From positions 558,001-622,000 of the forward strand of contig NZ_LT629780.1 of the NCBI RefSeq assembly GCF_900105885.1: 64,000 bases of DNA, read 5' to 3'. Source of the DNA: Pseudomonas guangdongensis (lineage in GTDB: Bacteria > Pseudomonadota > Gammaproteobacteria > Pseudomonadales > Pseudomonadaceae). Below the pieces are notes generated by a model. The model was not told where the DNA came from. It ran no database searches and saw only the letters and a program-made list of their open reading frames with translations. The number at the start of each line of letters is the position of its first letter. Position 1 is the first letter of the stretch. Position numbers and translations under genes: made by a program. Positions 27,134 to 36,357 of this stretch are shown here, piece by piece.

Positions 27134-29434
27134 TCACTCCTCGCCCAGACGGCGGCGGCCGACGGCGCGCAGCAGGCGCCAGGCCAGGAAAGCGCCGAGC
27201 AGCACGCAGCCGGCGGACAGCGCGGCCAGCAGCAGCGGATAGGCGGACAGATGGAACCACAGCAGCAGCCACCAGGGCAGATGGCCTACGTAGTAGGGCT
27301 CGCCGACCACCTGACTGGTCACCCCGCTGCTGCGGATCAGCGCCAGCGAGCCGCGCAGCGCGGCGCGCTGTTCGGGGTCGGCGAGGGTGTCGCGCAGCAG
27401 CGCGTGGTCGGCGTCGCTGTGCGCCAGCAGGGCGACGATGCTGCGCTGCGGATGCAGCGGCGACTGCAGGCCGAGCACCGCGGCCAGCGGCGCGCTGGCG
27501 CCGATCTCCACCGCCGCGCCCGGCACCGTACCGGCGTTCGCGGGCTGGGCGCCGCGCAGCGCCGCCGGCGGCTGGCCGCTGAGCAGGCGGTCGAAGGGCG
27601 CGGCCAGGCGCAGGGCCAGGTCGCTGCGCTGCAGCAGCGCCTCGGGCAGACGGTCGAGGATCAGCAGGTCGGCATCGGCATCGCCGCCGGCCGGCCAGGC
27701 GTCCAGCAGGCGCACGCCGAAGGCCGGATAGCCGATCTGCGCGCCCAGGGCGCCGAACACTTCCAGCAGGGTCGCCAGCGACTGCGCGCCCTGCTCGGCC
27801 GGGACCAGCACGCGGGTCTCGGACAGGTCGGCCAGCCGGCTGAACGGGAAGCCGCTGCCGGCGAAGGCGGACAGGTCGGGCATCGCCAGATAGTGGTGGT
27901 TGCCGGACAGGTCGAGGGTCGAGTCCTCGTCGATGGCGCCGTACACGCTGACCGGCAGCACGGTCTGGCAGCGGTCGCGCTGGGCGCTGCCCAGGGTGCT
28001 GGCGAAGTTGAACTCGAAGCTCAGGCGGTTGTTGGCGCCGACCTTCAGCGCCGGGAGCAGCAGCTTGTCGCGCTGGCCGCCGCCCTCGCCGCCTTCCAGG
28101 CCCAGGCGCAGCTCCTCCAGGCCGCGGCTCTGCTCGCGCCCGCGCAGCGCCAGGCTGTCGATGAACTGCTCGTTGAGCAGGATGTTGAGCCGCGAGTCGT
28201 CCTCGTTGCCCGGCGCGCTGAAGCGGTAGTGGGTGCGCAGCGGGATGCCCTGGTTGCGCCAGACGAACAGGTCCGGCGGCAGGTTGATGTTCAGGGTCAC
28301 CGGCGCCGGGCGCAGGCCGCTGACCTGCAGCTGCTGCGGGTAATCCATCAGCTCGGCGAAGCGCACCGGGCGGTCGGTGGGCGTCCAGTTCGGCGCGTCG
28401 TAGGGCTGGCGCAGGGCCAGCGCCGGCAGCTCGCCGATCTCCACCCGCGCGCCGCGCAGCAGCGGCGTGCCGAGGGCCAGGGCGGCGACCGCGCGCTGCA
28501 GATCGGCCTCGTCGCGGCCCTGGATCAGCAGCAGCTTGGCGTAGGGGCTGTCGGGGTGGTCGAGCAGCTCGACGCGCGGGCCGTTGACCGCCGGGAAGCG
28601 CTCGCGGTCGGCGAGGAACGCCGGGCGCCGCGCGTTGGTGGCGAACACCACGCTGGCCGGCGGCGGCCGGTCGTCGGCGACCGCCGGTAGGCGGTCGAAC
28701 AGCACGGGGAACCGCGCGCCGCGCCAGGCGCCGAGGCTGCCGAAATAGGACGCCAGCACCGCCGCGGCCTGGCGCTCGCCGAGGGTCGGCGCGGCGGCGA
28801 ACACCATCGACAGCTGCAGCGGCGCGGTGTCGCGCGGGTCGAAGAACGGCGCCGGGAAGTGCGCCAGGTCGTTGTGGCTGAGCAGCGCCTGCTCGCGCAG
28901 GCGGATCGTGCTGGACTGGCTGAGGCTCAGCCACAGCGAGCTGTGCGCCGGGTCCTCGCAGAGGTCGGTGTAGTGGCCGACGAACTCCAGGCGGATGCGG
29001 TTGAAGTCGCCGAACAGGCGCGCATCCAGCGGCAGCGACTGGCGCAGCGGCTGGCCGGCCTGCTCGGGCTGGGCCGGGGCGGCCGGCAGCACGCCCATCA
29101 GGCGGTCGTTGAGGTAGACGCGCAGGTGCGACAGGTGGGCCTGCAGCGCCGGCGAGGGCAGGTATTCGAGCTGCAGTTCGGCGGCGCTCACCAGACGGTC
29201 GCGGCGCAGCGGCAGCTCCAGCTGCTCGCTGTTGCGGATGCCGAGCAGCAGCACGTCGCTGTTGCGGCCCAGATCGCTCAGGCTGTAGCTGCGCGACCAG
29301 CTCGGCGCCAGCGGCGCCTCGGCGACGGCGGCCGGCGGCGCGGCGGGAGGAACGCCGGCCGGCGCGGTGGCAGCGGCCGGGGCGGCGGCGAACAGGGCCA
29401 GGGCAGCCATCCAGGGCTTGAACGATGGACTCAT
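27134..29434 (-). CDS. bcsB2: BcsB (copy 2): periplasmic cellulose synthase subunit
   Basis: A 766-residue periplasmic subunit. The signal peptide (about 1-25) is followed by an Ala/Pro linker, then a BcsB core clearly paralogous to copy 1 (YDAPNWTPTDRPVRFAELMD in place of YDAPNWVPTDRPVRFAELLD) and a C-terminal membrane anchor (about 730-752). The start is 7 bp after bcsA2, not overlapping as in copy 1. It guides the glucan from BcsA towards BcsC and is essential for BcsA activity in known systems. Confidence 0.95.
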   Translation of the reverse strand: MSPSFKPWMAALALFAAAPAAATAPAGVPPAAPPAAVAEAPLAPSWSRSYSLSDLGRNSDVLLLGIRNSEQLELPLRRDRLVSAAELQLEYLPSPALQAHLSHLRVYLNDRLMGVLPAAPAQPEQAGQPLRQSLPLDARLFGDFNRIRLEFVGHYTDLCEDPAHSSLWLSLSQSSTIRLREQALLSHNDLAHFPAPFFDPRDTAPLQLSMVFAAAPTLGERQAAAVLASYFGSLGAWRGARFPVLFDRLPAVADDRPPPASVVFATNARRPAFLADRERFPAVNGPRVELLDHPDSPYAKLLLIQGRDEADLQRAVAALALGTPLLRGARVEIGELPALALRQPYDAPNWTPTDRPVRFAELMDYPQQLQVSGLRPAPVTLNINLPPDLFVWRNQGIPLRTHYRFSAPGNEDDSRLNILLNEQFIDSLALRGREQSRGLEELRLGLEGGEGGGQRDKLLLPALKVGANNRLSFEFNFASTLGSAQRDRCQTVLPVSVYGAIDEDSTLDLSGNHHYLAMPDLSAFAGSGFPFSRLADLSETRVLVPAEQGAQSLATLLEVFGALGAQIGYPAFGVRLLDAWPAGGDADADLLILDRLPEALLQRSDLALRLAAPFDRLLSGQPPAALRGAQPANAGTVPGAAVEIGASAPLAAVLGLQSPLHPQRSIVALLAHSDADHALLRDTLADPEQRAALRGSLALIRSSGVTSQVVGEPYYVGHLPWWLLLWFHLSAYPLLLAALSAGCVLLGAFLAWRLLRAVGRRRLGEE

Positions 29435-29441
29435 GGGGCAG

Positions 29442-32027
29442 TCAGGGCTCGCGAACGGGATTGAGGGGAAGCGCAGGGCCACGGGGCAGGAAGCTGCCCA
29501 GCCAACCGCAGGTGCGGCGCAGGGCGCGGGCGCCGGGCAGCAGGTGCGGCGGCACGTGCTCCAGCAGGCGCACGTAGCCCTGCCCGCCGAGGCGCAGCAC
29601 ATCGATGAAGTTGCGCAGCGGGCGCTCTTCGATGTAGCGGTTGTTCCAGCCCAGCCAGGCGTCGGCGCGGGCGAAGGTGCATTGCACCAGATCGATCTGC
29701 TGCTGCGGGGTCAGCGACTCGAAGCGCACCCCGACATGCCGGCCGGCGCAGCGGCTCAGGCGGCCCTGGAAGGCGAATTCGCGCTCGCCGCGACGCAGCA
29801 GCAGCCACACCGGGGTGTCCGACTGCAGGCCGAGGTCGACGGGCAGTTCGAGGCCGGCGCCGCCGCTGGAATAGTCGGTCAGCTCGCCGCTGTACAGACG
29901 CCCGCCCGGCAGGCGCAGGGACGCCGGCAGGCGCACCTCGACGCGGTGGTTCTGGCGCACCTGACGCACCTCGGCGGCCACCGCCACGGCACCGCCGATG
30001 ATCAGCAGGTTGTAGAGCACCCACAGCACGCTGACCAGCACGGTGGCGATCTCCTCGCTCGGCCCCCAGCCCAGCCGCCACACGGCAAAGCCCAGGCCGA
30101 GCACGTTGAGGCCGGCCAGCACCAGGTAGGGGCGGGCGATCCGCCAGTCGAACTGGTTGTCCTCCATCAGCCCGCCCTTGGCGGTGACGTTGAACTTGCC
30201 CTTGCTGGGGTCGATCAGCGCCATGGTGGTCGGCCAGGCGATGTACCAGGCCAGCACCGTCTCGTAGACCTCGCCCCAGAAGCTGTGGCGGTAGGCGCCC
30301 TGCATCTGCGAGTTGGCCAGGCTGGCGTGGATCATGTGCGGCAGCACGTAGAGCATGATCATGCTCGCCGGCGCGTAGATGATATAGGCATGCAGCAGCA
30401 GGAAGGCCAGGGGCGCGGTGAGGAACACCAGCCGCGGCAGGCCGGCGAGGAAGTGCAGCATGGCGTTGGCATAGCAGATGCGCTGGAAGAAGTTCAGCCC
30501 GCGCCCCAGCAGCGGGTTGTCGGTACGGAAGATCTGCGCCATGCCGCGCGCCCAGCGGATGCGCTGGCCGATGTGCGCCGACAGGCTCTCGGTGGCCAGC
30601 CCGGCGGCCAGCGGGATGCGCAGATAGGCGGAGTTCCAGCCCTTGCGGTGCATGCGCAGCGCGGTGTGGGCGTCCTCGGTGACGGTTTCCACCGCGAAGC
30701 CGCCGATCGACTCGACGGCTGCGCGGCGCAGCACCGCGCAGGAGCCGCAGAAGAACGCAGCGTTCCACAGGTCGTTGCCCTCCTGCACCAGGCCGTAGAA
30801 CAGCTCGCCCTCGTTGGGCCGGCGGCGGAAGGTACCGAGGTTGCGCTCGAAGGGATCGGGGGAGAAGAAGTGGTGCGGGGTCTGTACCAGCGCCAGCTTG
30901 GGATCCTTGAGGAACCAGCCGACGGTGAACTGCAGGAAGGAGCGCACCGGCACGTGGTCGCAGTCGAAGATCGCCACCAGTTCGCCGTCGATCTTCTTCA
31001 GCGCGTGGTTGAGGTTGCCGGCCTTGGCGTGCTTGTTGTCGGGGCGGACGATGTAGCCGACCCCGACCTCGGCGGCGAACTGGCGGAAGGTCTCGCGGCG
31101 GCCGTCGTCGAGGATGTAGATGCGCAGCTTGTCGGCCGGCCAGTCGATGCCCTGGGCGGCGTACACGGTGTTGCGTACCACCGCCAGATCCTCGTTGTAG
31201 GTGGGGATCAGCAGGTCGACCGTCGGCCAGCGCGACAGGTCCTCGGGCAGCGGCGCCGGCTTGCGGCTGAGCGGCCAGCTGGTCTGCAGGTAGCCGAGGA
31301 TCAGCACCAGCCAGGAATAGGTTTCCGCCACCAGCAGGATCAGGCCGCAGGCCAGGTCGAGGCTGGCGTCCCAGTTGAGGGTCGCGGTGTAGCGCCACCA
31401 CAGGTAGCGGCAGGAGACGATCACCGAGAGGAGGATCAGCAGCAGCGCCGGGAAGCGTCCCGGCAGGCGCCGCACCAGCATCGCCAGCGCCCACAGCAGC
31501 AGCACGAACACCGTCTGCGCCAGCATGCCGAACGGTTCGGTGATGCACAGCAGGGCCAGCAGGCCGGTACACAGGCCGAGCAGCCCGAGCAGGGCGCGGC
31601 GCAGGCCCCGCGGCAGGCGCTGCAGTGCCTGCTCGGCGCGCTGCCAGGGCGTCTCGCACGGCAGCGCGCGGGCCAGCCGCGCGCCCGGCAGGCCCAGGGC
31701 GGCGTGCCCGGCGCCCAGCAGGCGGCGGCCGCCGCGCAGCCAGCCGGGCGCGTCGGCGGGCGGGCGCCAGAGCAGCAGCCAGAGGCTCTGCAGCAGGTAG
31801 CGCAGCGGATCGCCGAAGCGCGGCGGGCGCCCGGCCAGGTGCGGATACAGCTCGCCGTGGCGCTGCAGCAGGCGCTGCCAGGCCGGCGACTCCAGGGGCA
31901 GCAGCGCCCAGGCCAGCCACCACAGCAGGCTGCACCAGATCGCGGTGCCGGCGCCGGCACCGCGCCGGCGCAGGTCGTCGTAGACCCAGGGCAGCACGCC
32001 GAACAGGCGTGACGAGCCCGCCGTCAC
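29442..32027 (-). CDS. bcsA2: BcsA (copy 2): cellulose synthase catalytic subunit with canonical PilZ
   Basis: An 861-residue GT2 synthase. It has the same catalytic set as copy 1: DDG (about 307), DCD, TED (about 450), QRIRW (about 488) and gating-loop FNVTAKGG. The PilZ domain has both c-di-GMP motifs: RQNHR (about 691-695) and D-Y-S-S-G-G matching DxSxxG, so normal c-di-GMP activation is expected. The start is a GTG at 32027 overlapping the stop of the upstream gene by 4 bp (GTGA). The first about 170 residues differ most from copy 1. Confidence 0.95.
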   Translation of the reverse strand: MTAGSSRLFGVLPWVYDDLRRRGAGAGTAIWCSLLWWLAWALLPLESPAWQRLLQRHGELYPHLAGRPPRFGDPLRYLLQSLWLLLWRPPADAPGWLRGGRRLLGAGHAALGLPGARLARALPCETPWQRAEQALQRLPRGLRRALLGLLGLCTGLLALLCITEPFGMLAQTVFVLLLWALAMLVRRLPGRFPALLLILLSVIVSCRYLWWRYTATLNWDASLDLACGLILLVAETYSWLVLILGYLQTSWPLSRKPAPLPEDLSRWPTVDLLIPTYNEDLAVVRNTVYAAQGIDWPADKLRIYILDDGRRETFRQFAAEVGVGYIVRPDNKHAKAGNLNHALKKIDGELVAIFDCDHVPVRSFLQFTVGWFLKDPKLALVQTPHHFFSPDPFERNLGTFRRRPNEGELFYGLVQEGNDLWNAAFFCGSCAVLRRAAVESIGGFAVETVTEDAHTALRMHRKGWNSAYLRIPLAAGLATESLSAHIGQRIRWARGMAQIFRTDNPLLGRGLNFFQRICYANAMLHFLAGLPRLVFLTAPLAFLLLHAYIIYAPASMIMLYVLPHMIHASLANSQMQGAYRHSFWGEVYETVLAWYIAWPTTMALIDPSKGKFNVTAKGGLMEDNQFDWRIARPYLVLAGLNVLGLGFAVWRLGWGPSEEIATVLVSVLWVLYNLLIIGGAVAVAAEVRQVRQNHRVEVRLPASLRLPGGRLYSGELTDYSSGGAGLELPVDLGLQSDTPVWLLLRRGEREFAFQGRLSRCAGRHVGVRFESLTPQQQIDLVQCTFARADAWLGWNNRYIEERPLRNFIDVLRLGGQGYVRLLEHVPPHLLPGARALRRTCGWLGSFLPRGPALPLNPVREP

Positions 32028-32965
32028 CGCGCGGCCTCGACGGCTTCGGCCGGCGCCGCGCGGCGCTGGTTGCCGCGCGCCAGGCACCAGGTCGCCAGGC
32101 TCAGCACGTCCTCGGCCGCGGCGCTGTGCGGCGCATGCACGCCCAGCGGCAGCTGGTGGGCCAGCGCCTCGCGCACCGCCTCGTCGTCGTGGACGCACTG
32201 CGGCACCAGACGCGCGGCCAGAGTCTTCTGCCAGAGCAGCAGCAGGTCGCGCTGCAGGGCGCGGGTCGGGTCGTAGCGGTTGACCAGCAGCCAGCTGTCG
32301 GCGGGCAGCGCCTGGGGTTCCTGCAGGCGCAGGTGGCAGGCCGGATCGGCGTCCAGCAGGCACAGCTGCAGGGTGCAGCCTTCCAGGTGCGCGTGGCCGG
32401 GCAGGCGCTGCGGCAGGTCGAGGATCACCCAGTCGAACAGCCGCGCCAGGGCGCCCAGGCGTTGCGTCCAGAAGGCCGGCGTGCGCTGCAGGAACTGCTC
32501 CAGCTGCGCCTGCTCGGTCGCCGCCAGGCGGCCGTAGGGCAGCAGGTAGAGGGCCGGCAGCACCCGCCAGGCGCAGTCGGTCCAGGCGCTGCGGTCGAAG
32601 GCCGCGCGCGCCCAGCCGGTTTCGCTGGCGGCCGGCAGGTTGCAGTGGTGGCGCAGCTGGTTGTCGGGGTTCATGTCGATCATCAGCACCCGCTGGCCGA
32701 GGCGTTGCAGGGCGTGGCCGAGGGCCGCGGTCAGCGCCGTGGTCCCGCAGCCGCCGCGCAGCCCGCGCAGCGCCAGGCTGCGCGGCGCCTTGCCGGGGGC
32801 AGGTCGCGCCGACGCCTGATTACCAGCCGGCGGCAGGCGACCCTCGGCGAGAAACGGCCAGCGCGCGGTGATCTGCGCCAGGTCGCGCTGCACCGCCAGA
32901 TCGACATAGCCCAGCTCGCCCAGCCCCAGGGCCGCCTGCACCGCCGCCAGATCATTGCCGTGCAT
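32024..32965 (-). CDS. bcsRQ: Fused BcsR-BcsQ protein
   Basis: A 313-residue single frame. Residues 4-42 match BcsR (NDLAAVQAALGLGELGYVD, then ITARWPFLAE), the same signature as free BcsR1. A Pro/Ala-rich linker follows (about 43-62). Residues about 63-313 match BcsQ (LALRGLRGGCGTTALTAALG, LMIDMNPDNQLRHHCN, WVILDLPQ, LVNRYDPT). The P-loop-like RGGCGTTA is closer to E. coli BcsQ than copy 1 is. The ATG at 32965 has GGAGG 6 bp upstream. It overlaps bcsG2 by 14 bp and bcsA2 by 4 bp. BcsR and BcsQ are known to form a tight complex. Confidence 0.92.
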   Translation of the reverse strand: MHGNDLAAVQAALGLGELGYVDLAVQRDLAQITARWPFLAEGRLPPAGNQASARPAPGKAPRSLALRGLRGGCGTTALTAALGHALQRLGQRVLMIDMNPDNQLRHHCNLPAASETGWARAAFDRSAWTDCAWRVLPALYLLPYGRLAATEQAQLEQFLQRTPAFWTQRLGALARLFDWVILDLPQRLPGHAHLEGCTLQLCLLDADPACHLRLQEPQALPADSWLLVNRYDPTRALQRDLLLLWQKTLAARLVPQCVHDDEAVREALAHQLPLGVHAPHSAAAEDVLSLATWCLARGNQRRAAPAEAVEAAR

Positions 32966-34601
32966 GGGCCACCTCCGGTTGAGCGCGCTGCGGATAGGGC
33001 TGCCAGGGGCCGCCTTCGCGGGTGCGCAGGTAGTCGCGCCCGGCATATTCGACCACCACGCCGCCGGCACTCTCGGCCACCCAGTCGATCTGCGGCAGGT
33101 CGGCGAGCAGCGCCTCGCGGGTGAAGTGCGCCTGTCCGGCCGGCGGCCCGGCATGCAGCCGCGCGACCAGCTCCGACAGCGCCAGATAGCTGCTCGGCGC
33201 GCCGATGCGCTGCAGCGGGCCCTCGGCCAGCGGCAGGCCGATCAGCTTGACGCCGACCGGTACGTGGGTGATCGCCCGCGAGGGGTATTCGCGCATCCCG
33301 GAGATCTGCATGCGGTCGCCGTGCAGCGCCGCGCCGTGCTCCGGCACCAGCACCACCACCACCGGCCGGCCGCTGCGTTCGAGCTGGTCGAGGAAGGCGT
33401 CGAGGTCGTCGAGCAGGCGCTGGGCGCGCTCGCGGTAGCCGGCCGAGCGGGTGCGGCCGTTGGCCTCCACCACCCGGTTGCCGTCGTGCAGGGTGATGCT
33501 GTTGTAGAACAGCGCCAGGCGCTCGGCGGCGTTGCCCTGGCGCTGCTGCCACCAGCGGCCGAGCACCTCGCCGTCGGCGGCGATCGGCGAGCTGTCGAAT
33601 GCCACCAGGGCGCGGCCGAAGCTGCTCGCGGCGAACAGCGGCTCGGGCAGGCCGCCCTGGCCGCGCACCTCGTCGAGGAAGCCGTCGAAGCGACCGTTGT
33701 GGTTGAACGCCAGCTGCTTGGCGAAGCCCAGCCGGCCGAGGTTGTCGAACAGCAGGCACTGCTCGCCGGCCGGCTGGTACAGCCCGGCGTGGGAGTTCTG
33801 CCCGCAGCTGGCGCGCAACAGGCGAATCGCCGCCGGGCCGCTGTAGGAGGTGGCCGAGTTGAAGTTGTCGAAGAGGATGTCCAGGCGGGCGAACAGCCGG
33901 TGGTCGCGCAGGCCGACCGCTTCCAGGTCGTCCCAGGACAGCGAGCAGACGTTGAGCACCAGCAGGTCGAACGGCGGCGCCGCGGCGTTCGACGCGAAGC
34001 TGACGCGCCGCTCCGCCTCGCGGCGGTGGAAGTCGCTCAGCCAGGCCTCCAGGGTCGCACTGTCCGGCTCGCCGGCCGGCGCGGCGGGCGTCGCCGCGCC
34101 CCCGCCCGCGACGGGAGCCGCCGTGGGCGCCGCGGCCTGCACCAGGCCGACCGGCAGCGGCACGGCCTGCAGGCTCAGCAGCAGCAGACCGCCCAGCGAC
34201 AGGGTGGTCAGGCGCAGCCAGGGCGCCAGCAGCGCGTAGCCCAGCACCAGCAGCAGGCCGGCGCCCAGCCACTGCCAGTCGACGAAGCGCCCTGCCAGCT
34301 CCAGCAGGTATTCGGGGGAGAAATCCAGCACGCCCGGCTGCGCCAGCAGGCGGCTGAACGGCGGTAGCCAGCTGTCGTGGTAGAGCAGCGCGACGGCCGC
34401 GGGAATCGCCAGCAGGGTGCGCAGCCGGGCCGCCCAGCGCGGCAGCGGCAGCAGCAGCACGGCGGCCAGCAGCAGGTTGGGCAGCAGCTGGAAGTTCAGC
34501 GCGCCGACCCACAGCAGGGCGAACTTGCCGAGGAAATACAGGTTCCACAGGCCCAGGCCCGGCCAGGGGCGCGGCGCAGCGCAGGCGGCGCTGGCGTTCA
34601 T
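32952..34601 (-). CDS. bcsG2: BcsG (copy 2): cellulose phosphoethanolamine transferase
   Basis: A 549-residue paralogue of BcsG1: N-terminal membrane bundle (about 18-145), an Ala/Pro-rich linker, then the periplasmic transferase domain. Predicted zinc ligand C219 (NVCSLSWDD) and nucleophile S254 (SATSYSG) keep the 35-residue spacing of E. coli BcsG. PEHGAALHGDRM is present. It overlaps bcsF upstream (ATGA). With bcsE and bcsF directly upstream this copy has the full E. coli-type bcsEFG module. Confidence 0.94.
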   Translation of the reverse strand: MNASAACAAPRPWPGLGLWNLYFLGKFALLWVGALNFQLLPNLLLAAVLLLPLPRWAARLRTLLAIPAAVALLYHDSWLPPFSRLLAQPGVLDFSPEYLLELAGRFVDWQWLGAGLLLVLGYALLAPWLRLTTLSLGGLLLLSLQAVPLPVGLVQAAAPTAAPVAGGGAATPAAPAGEPDSATLEAWLSDFHRREAERRVSFASNAAAPPFDLLVLNVCSLSWDDLEAVGLRDHRLFARLDILFDNFNSATSYSGPAAIRLLRASCGQNSHAGLYQPAGEQCLLFDNLGRLGFAKQLAFNHNGRFDGFLDEVRGQGGLPEPLFAASSFGRALVAFDSSPIAADGEVLGRWWQQRQGNAAERLALFYNSITLHDGNRVVEANGRTRSAGYRERAQRLLDDLDAFLDQLERSGRPVVVVLVPEHGAALHGDRMQISGMREYPSRAITHVPVGVKLIGLPLAEGPLQRIGAPSSYLALSELVARLHAGPPAGQAHFTREALLADLPQIDWVAESAGGVVVEYAGRDYLRTREGGPWQPYPQRAQPEVAHARQ

Positions 34602-34783
34602 CGCGTCTCCTCCCGGCGTGCGGCGCGGCGCAGGCGGCGCGGATGGCTGCGGAAATGCCGCGACGGCAGCAGCCGGCCGAGCAGGCGACCCAGCCCGCGC
34701 AGCAGCGCCGGCAGCCACAGCGCCGCCACGCCGCCGAGCAGCAGGCCGAAGAGCAGGAACTGCAGGTGCAGCGGCAGGTTCAT
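34598..34783 (-). CDS. bcsF: BcsF: small membrane protein of the cellulose complex
   Basis: A 61-residue protein: one hydrophobic helix (about 7-28) and a very basic cytosolic tail (RSHPRRLRRAARREETR). In E. coli BcsF is a single-pass peptide that recruits BcsE to the membrane. Identification rests on size, topology and its place between bcsE and bcsG, with ATGA overlaps to both. There is no equivalent in the downstream operon. Confidence 0.8.
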   Translation of the reverse strand: MNLPLHLQFLLFGLLLGGVAALWLPALLRGLGRLLGRLLPSRHFRSHPRRLRRAARREETR

Positions 34784-36357
34784 GTGGCCCTCCCCACCCG
34801 GTTCTGCCCGGCACTCAGGCGCACCCGCACCGGAGTCAGGCGCACCGGGCCGCTGGCGGCGGGCGCCGGCGCCGGCTCGCCGCGCAGCGCCGGCAGCGGC
34901 GTGCTGGTCGCGCTGGCGCCGTCGAGGGGAATGCTCCGCGTATCGACGAGGATCTCGTGGGCAGCGAACAGCTCGCGCCAGGACAGCCGGAAGATGTTGC
35001 CCAGGGCGCTCTCCAGGGCATTGGCGCGGCAGGCGAAGAGGAACAGGTACAGCTCGCCGCCGGCCACGCAGGCCATGTCGCCGTAACGGCGCAGGCGGCA
35101 CTGGCCGAGCACCTGGGGCAGCGCCAGGCCGTCCACCACCTTCAGGCGCAGCAGCAGGTGGCTGACCTCGCCCCCGCCGCCGGCGTCGAGAATCCCGCGC
35201 ACCACCTCGACGAAGCGCGGCGCCGGCAGCAGGCCGCGCAACGGCGGCGGGCGCAGGCGCTTGAGGGTCTGCTCGAAGTCGTCCGGCAGGCTGCGGGTCC
35301 ACAGCTGGCCCTGCAGGCTGTCGAGCAGGGTCAGGAAGCGCGACAGCGCGGTGCCGTAGGGCACGATCAGCGAAGCGCCGCAGACCAGCAGCAGCTGCTC
35401 GTCCAGGTAGCGCAGGCAGGCCGACAGCTCGCGCACCACCACCTTCAGCGCGCGCCCGCGCTGGCGGCGCAGTTCGTAGATCTGCCGGGCCAGCTCGCCG
35501 ACCTGCTCGTTGCTGTCGATGCGCAGGATCACGCTGGCCGCCGTGGCGCGCATCGCCGCCGCCAGCAGCGCGGCCTCGGCGTCGAACAGCTGCCAGTGGG
35601 CCGACAGCGGCGGCGCCCCTTCGAGCACCGCGCGCGCCGCCAGGCACAGCTGCAGGTCGCTGGCCGCGGCGCCGGGACTGCCCTGCTCGGACTCCGGGCG
35701 GCAGACCAGCACGCCGTCTTCGCGGGCCATGTCGACCTCGCCGCCGGCGCGCACGCCCAGCGCGGTGCGCCAGAAATGCAGCAGGTAGCGCAAGCCGCCA
35801 CGCCCGCTGTAGAGCTGCGCCAGGCCGGACAGTGCGTCGTTGCAGGCCAGCAGCCGCGCGGCGATGGCCTGCGGCTCGCCGTGGCTGTAGATCAGCAGGG
35901 TGCAGGACTGGCGCTGCAGCCAGTCGCTCAGCTCGCGACACCAGCGCGCCAGTTGCGCGTCGTCGAAGGCGCTCCACGCCGCGGCGGGGGCGCTGAGCAG
36001 CAGCAGGCGCTGGCGCGGCGCGAAACGCCGCTGCAGGTCGCGGGCCAGCGCGCGCAGGGCGGCGGGCGCCCCGGCGGCGGAAAATTCCAGGGGGATCAGT
36101 TCGCCGGGCCCCAGCTCGGCCGGCAGGCCTTGCAGAATGGCCTGCGGGCCGCGGCCGCAGGTCAGCAGCAGAGCGCGCTGGCTGGCCGTCATCCCGGCCA
36201 GCACCTGGCGGCACAGCGCATCGGCCTCGCCGGCGCGCTCGCAGACCTGCCAGTACAAACCGCCGGCACGCAGCTGCGCCCACTCGTCCCACAGACGGGG
36301 AATGGCCAGGGAAAACACGCTCAAACCATAGACTCCTTGTGACTCCAGGCGGTCCAT
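34780..36357 (-). CDS. bcsE: BcsE: c-di-GMP-binding regulator of cellulose synthesis
   Basis: A 525-residue cytosolic protein. It has an N-terminal domain resembling degenerate ATPase folds (about 1-200), a middle REC-like region, and a C-terminal GIL domain, a degenerate GGDEF. The I-site-like RxxD is R424-Y-G-D427 followed by a Gly-Gly-Glu-Leu segment, the c-di-GMP binding determinant described for E. coli BcsE. It binds BcsR-BcsQ and boosts synthesis. The ATG at 36357 has AGAGG upstream. First gene of the complete operon; its promoter must lie in the 436-bp gap shared with the divergent tex. Confidence 0.9.
   Translation of the reverse strand: MDRLESQGVYGLSVFSLAIPRLWDEWAQLRAGGLYWQVCERAGEADALCRQVLAGMTASQRALLLTCGRGPQAILQGLPAELGPGELIPLEFSAAGAPAALRALARDLQRRFAPRQRLLLLSAPAAAWSAFDDAQLARWCRELSDWLQRQSCTLLIYSHGEPQAIAARLLACNDALSGLAQLYSGRGGLRYLLHFWRTALGVRAGGEVDMAREDGVLVCRPESEQGSPGAAASDLQLCLAARAVLEGAPPLSAHWQLFDAEAALLAAAMRATAASVILRIDSNEQVGELARQIYELRRQRGRALKVVVRELSACLRYLDEQLLLVCGASLIVPYGTALSRFLTLLDSLQGQLWTRSLPDDFEQTLKRLRPPPLRGLLPAPRFVEVVRGILDAGGGGEVSHLLLRLKVVDGLALPQVLGQCRLRRYGDMACVAGGELYLFLFACRANALESALGNIFRLSWRELFAAHEILVDTRSIPLDGASATSTPLPALRGEPAPAPAASGPVRLTPVRVRLSAGQNRVGRAT

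Noticed and set aside
26330..28690. Plus-strand frame opposite bcsZ and bcsB2
   Set aside because: Overlaps two well-supported genes on the other strand and has no recognisable domain.
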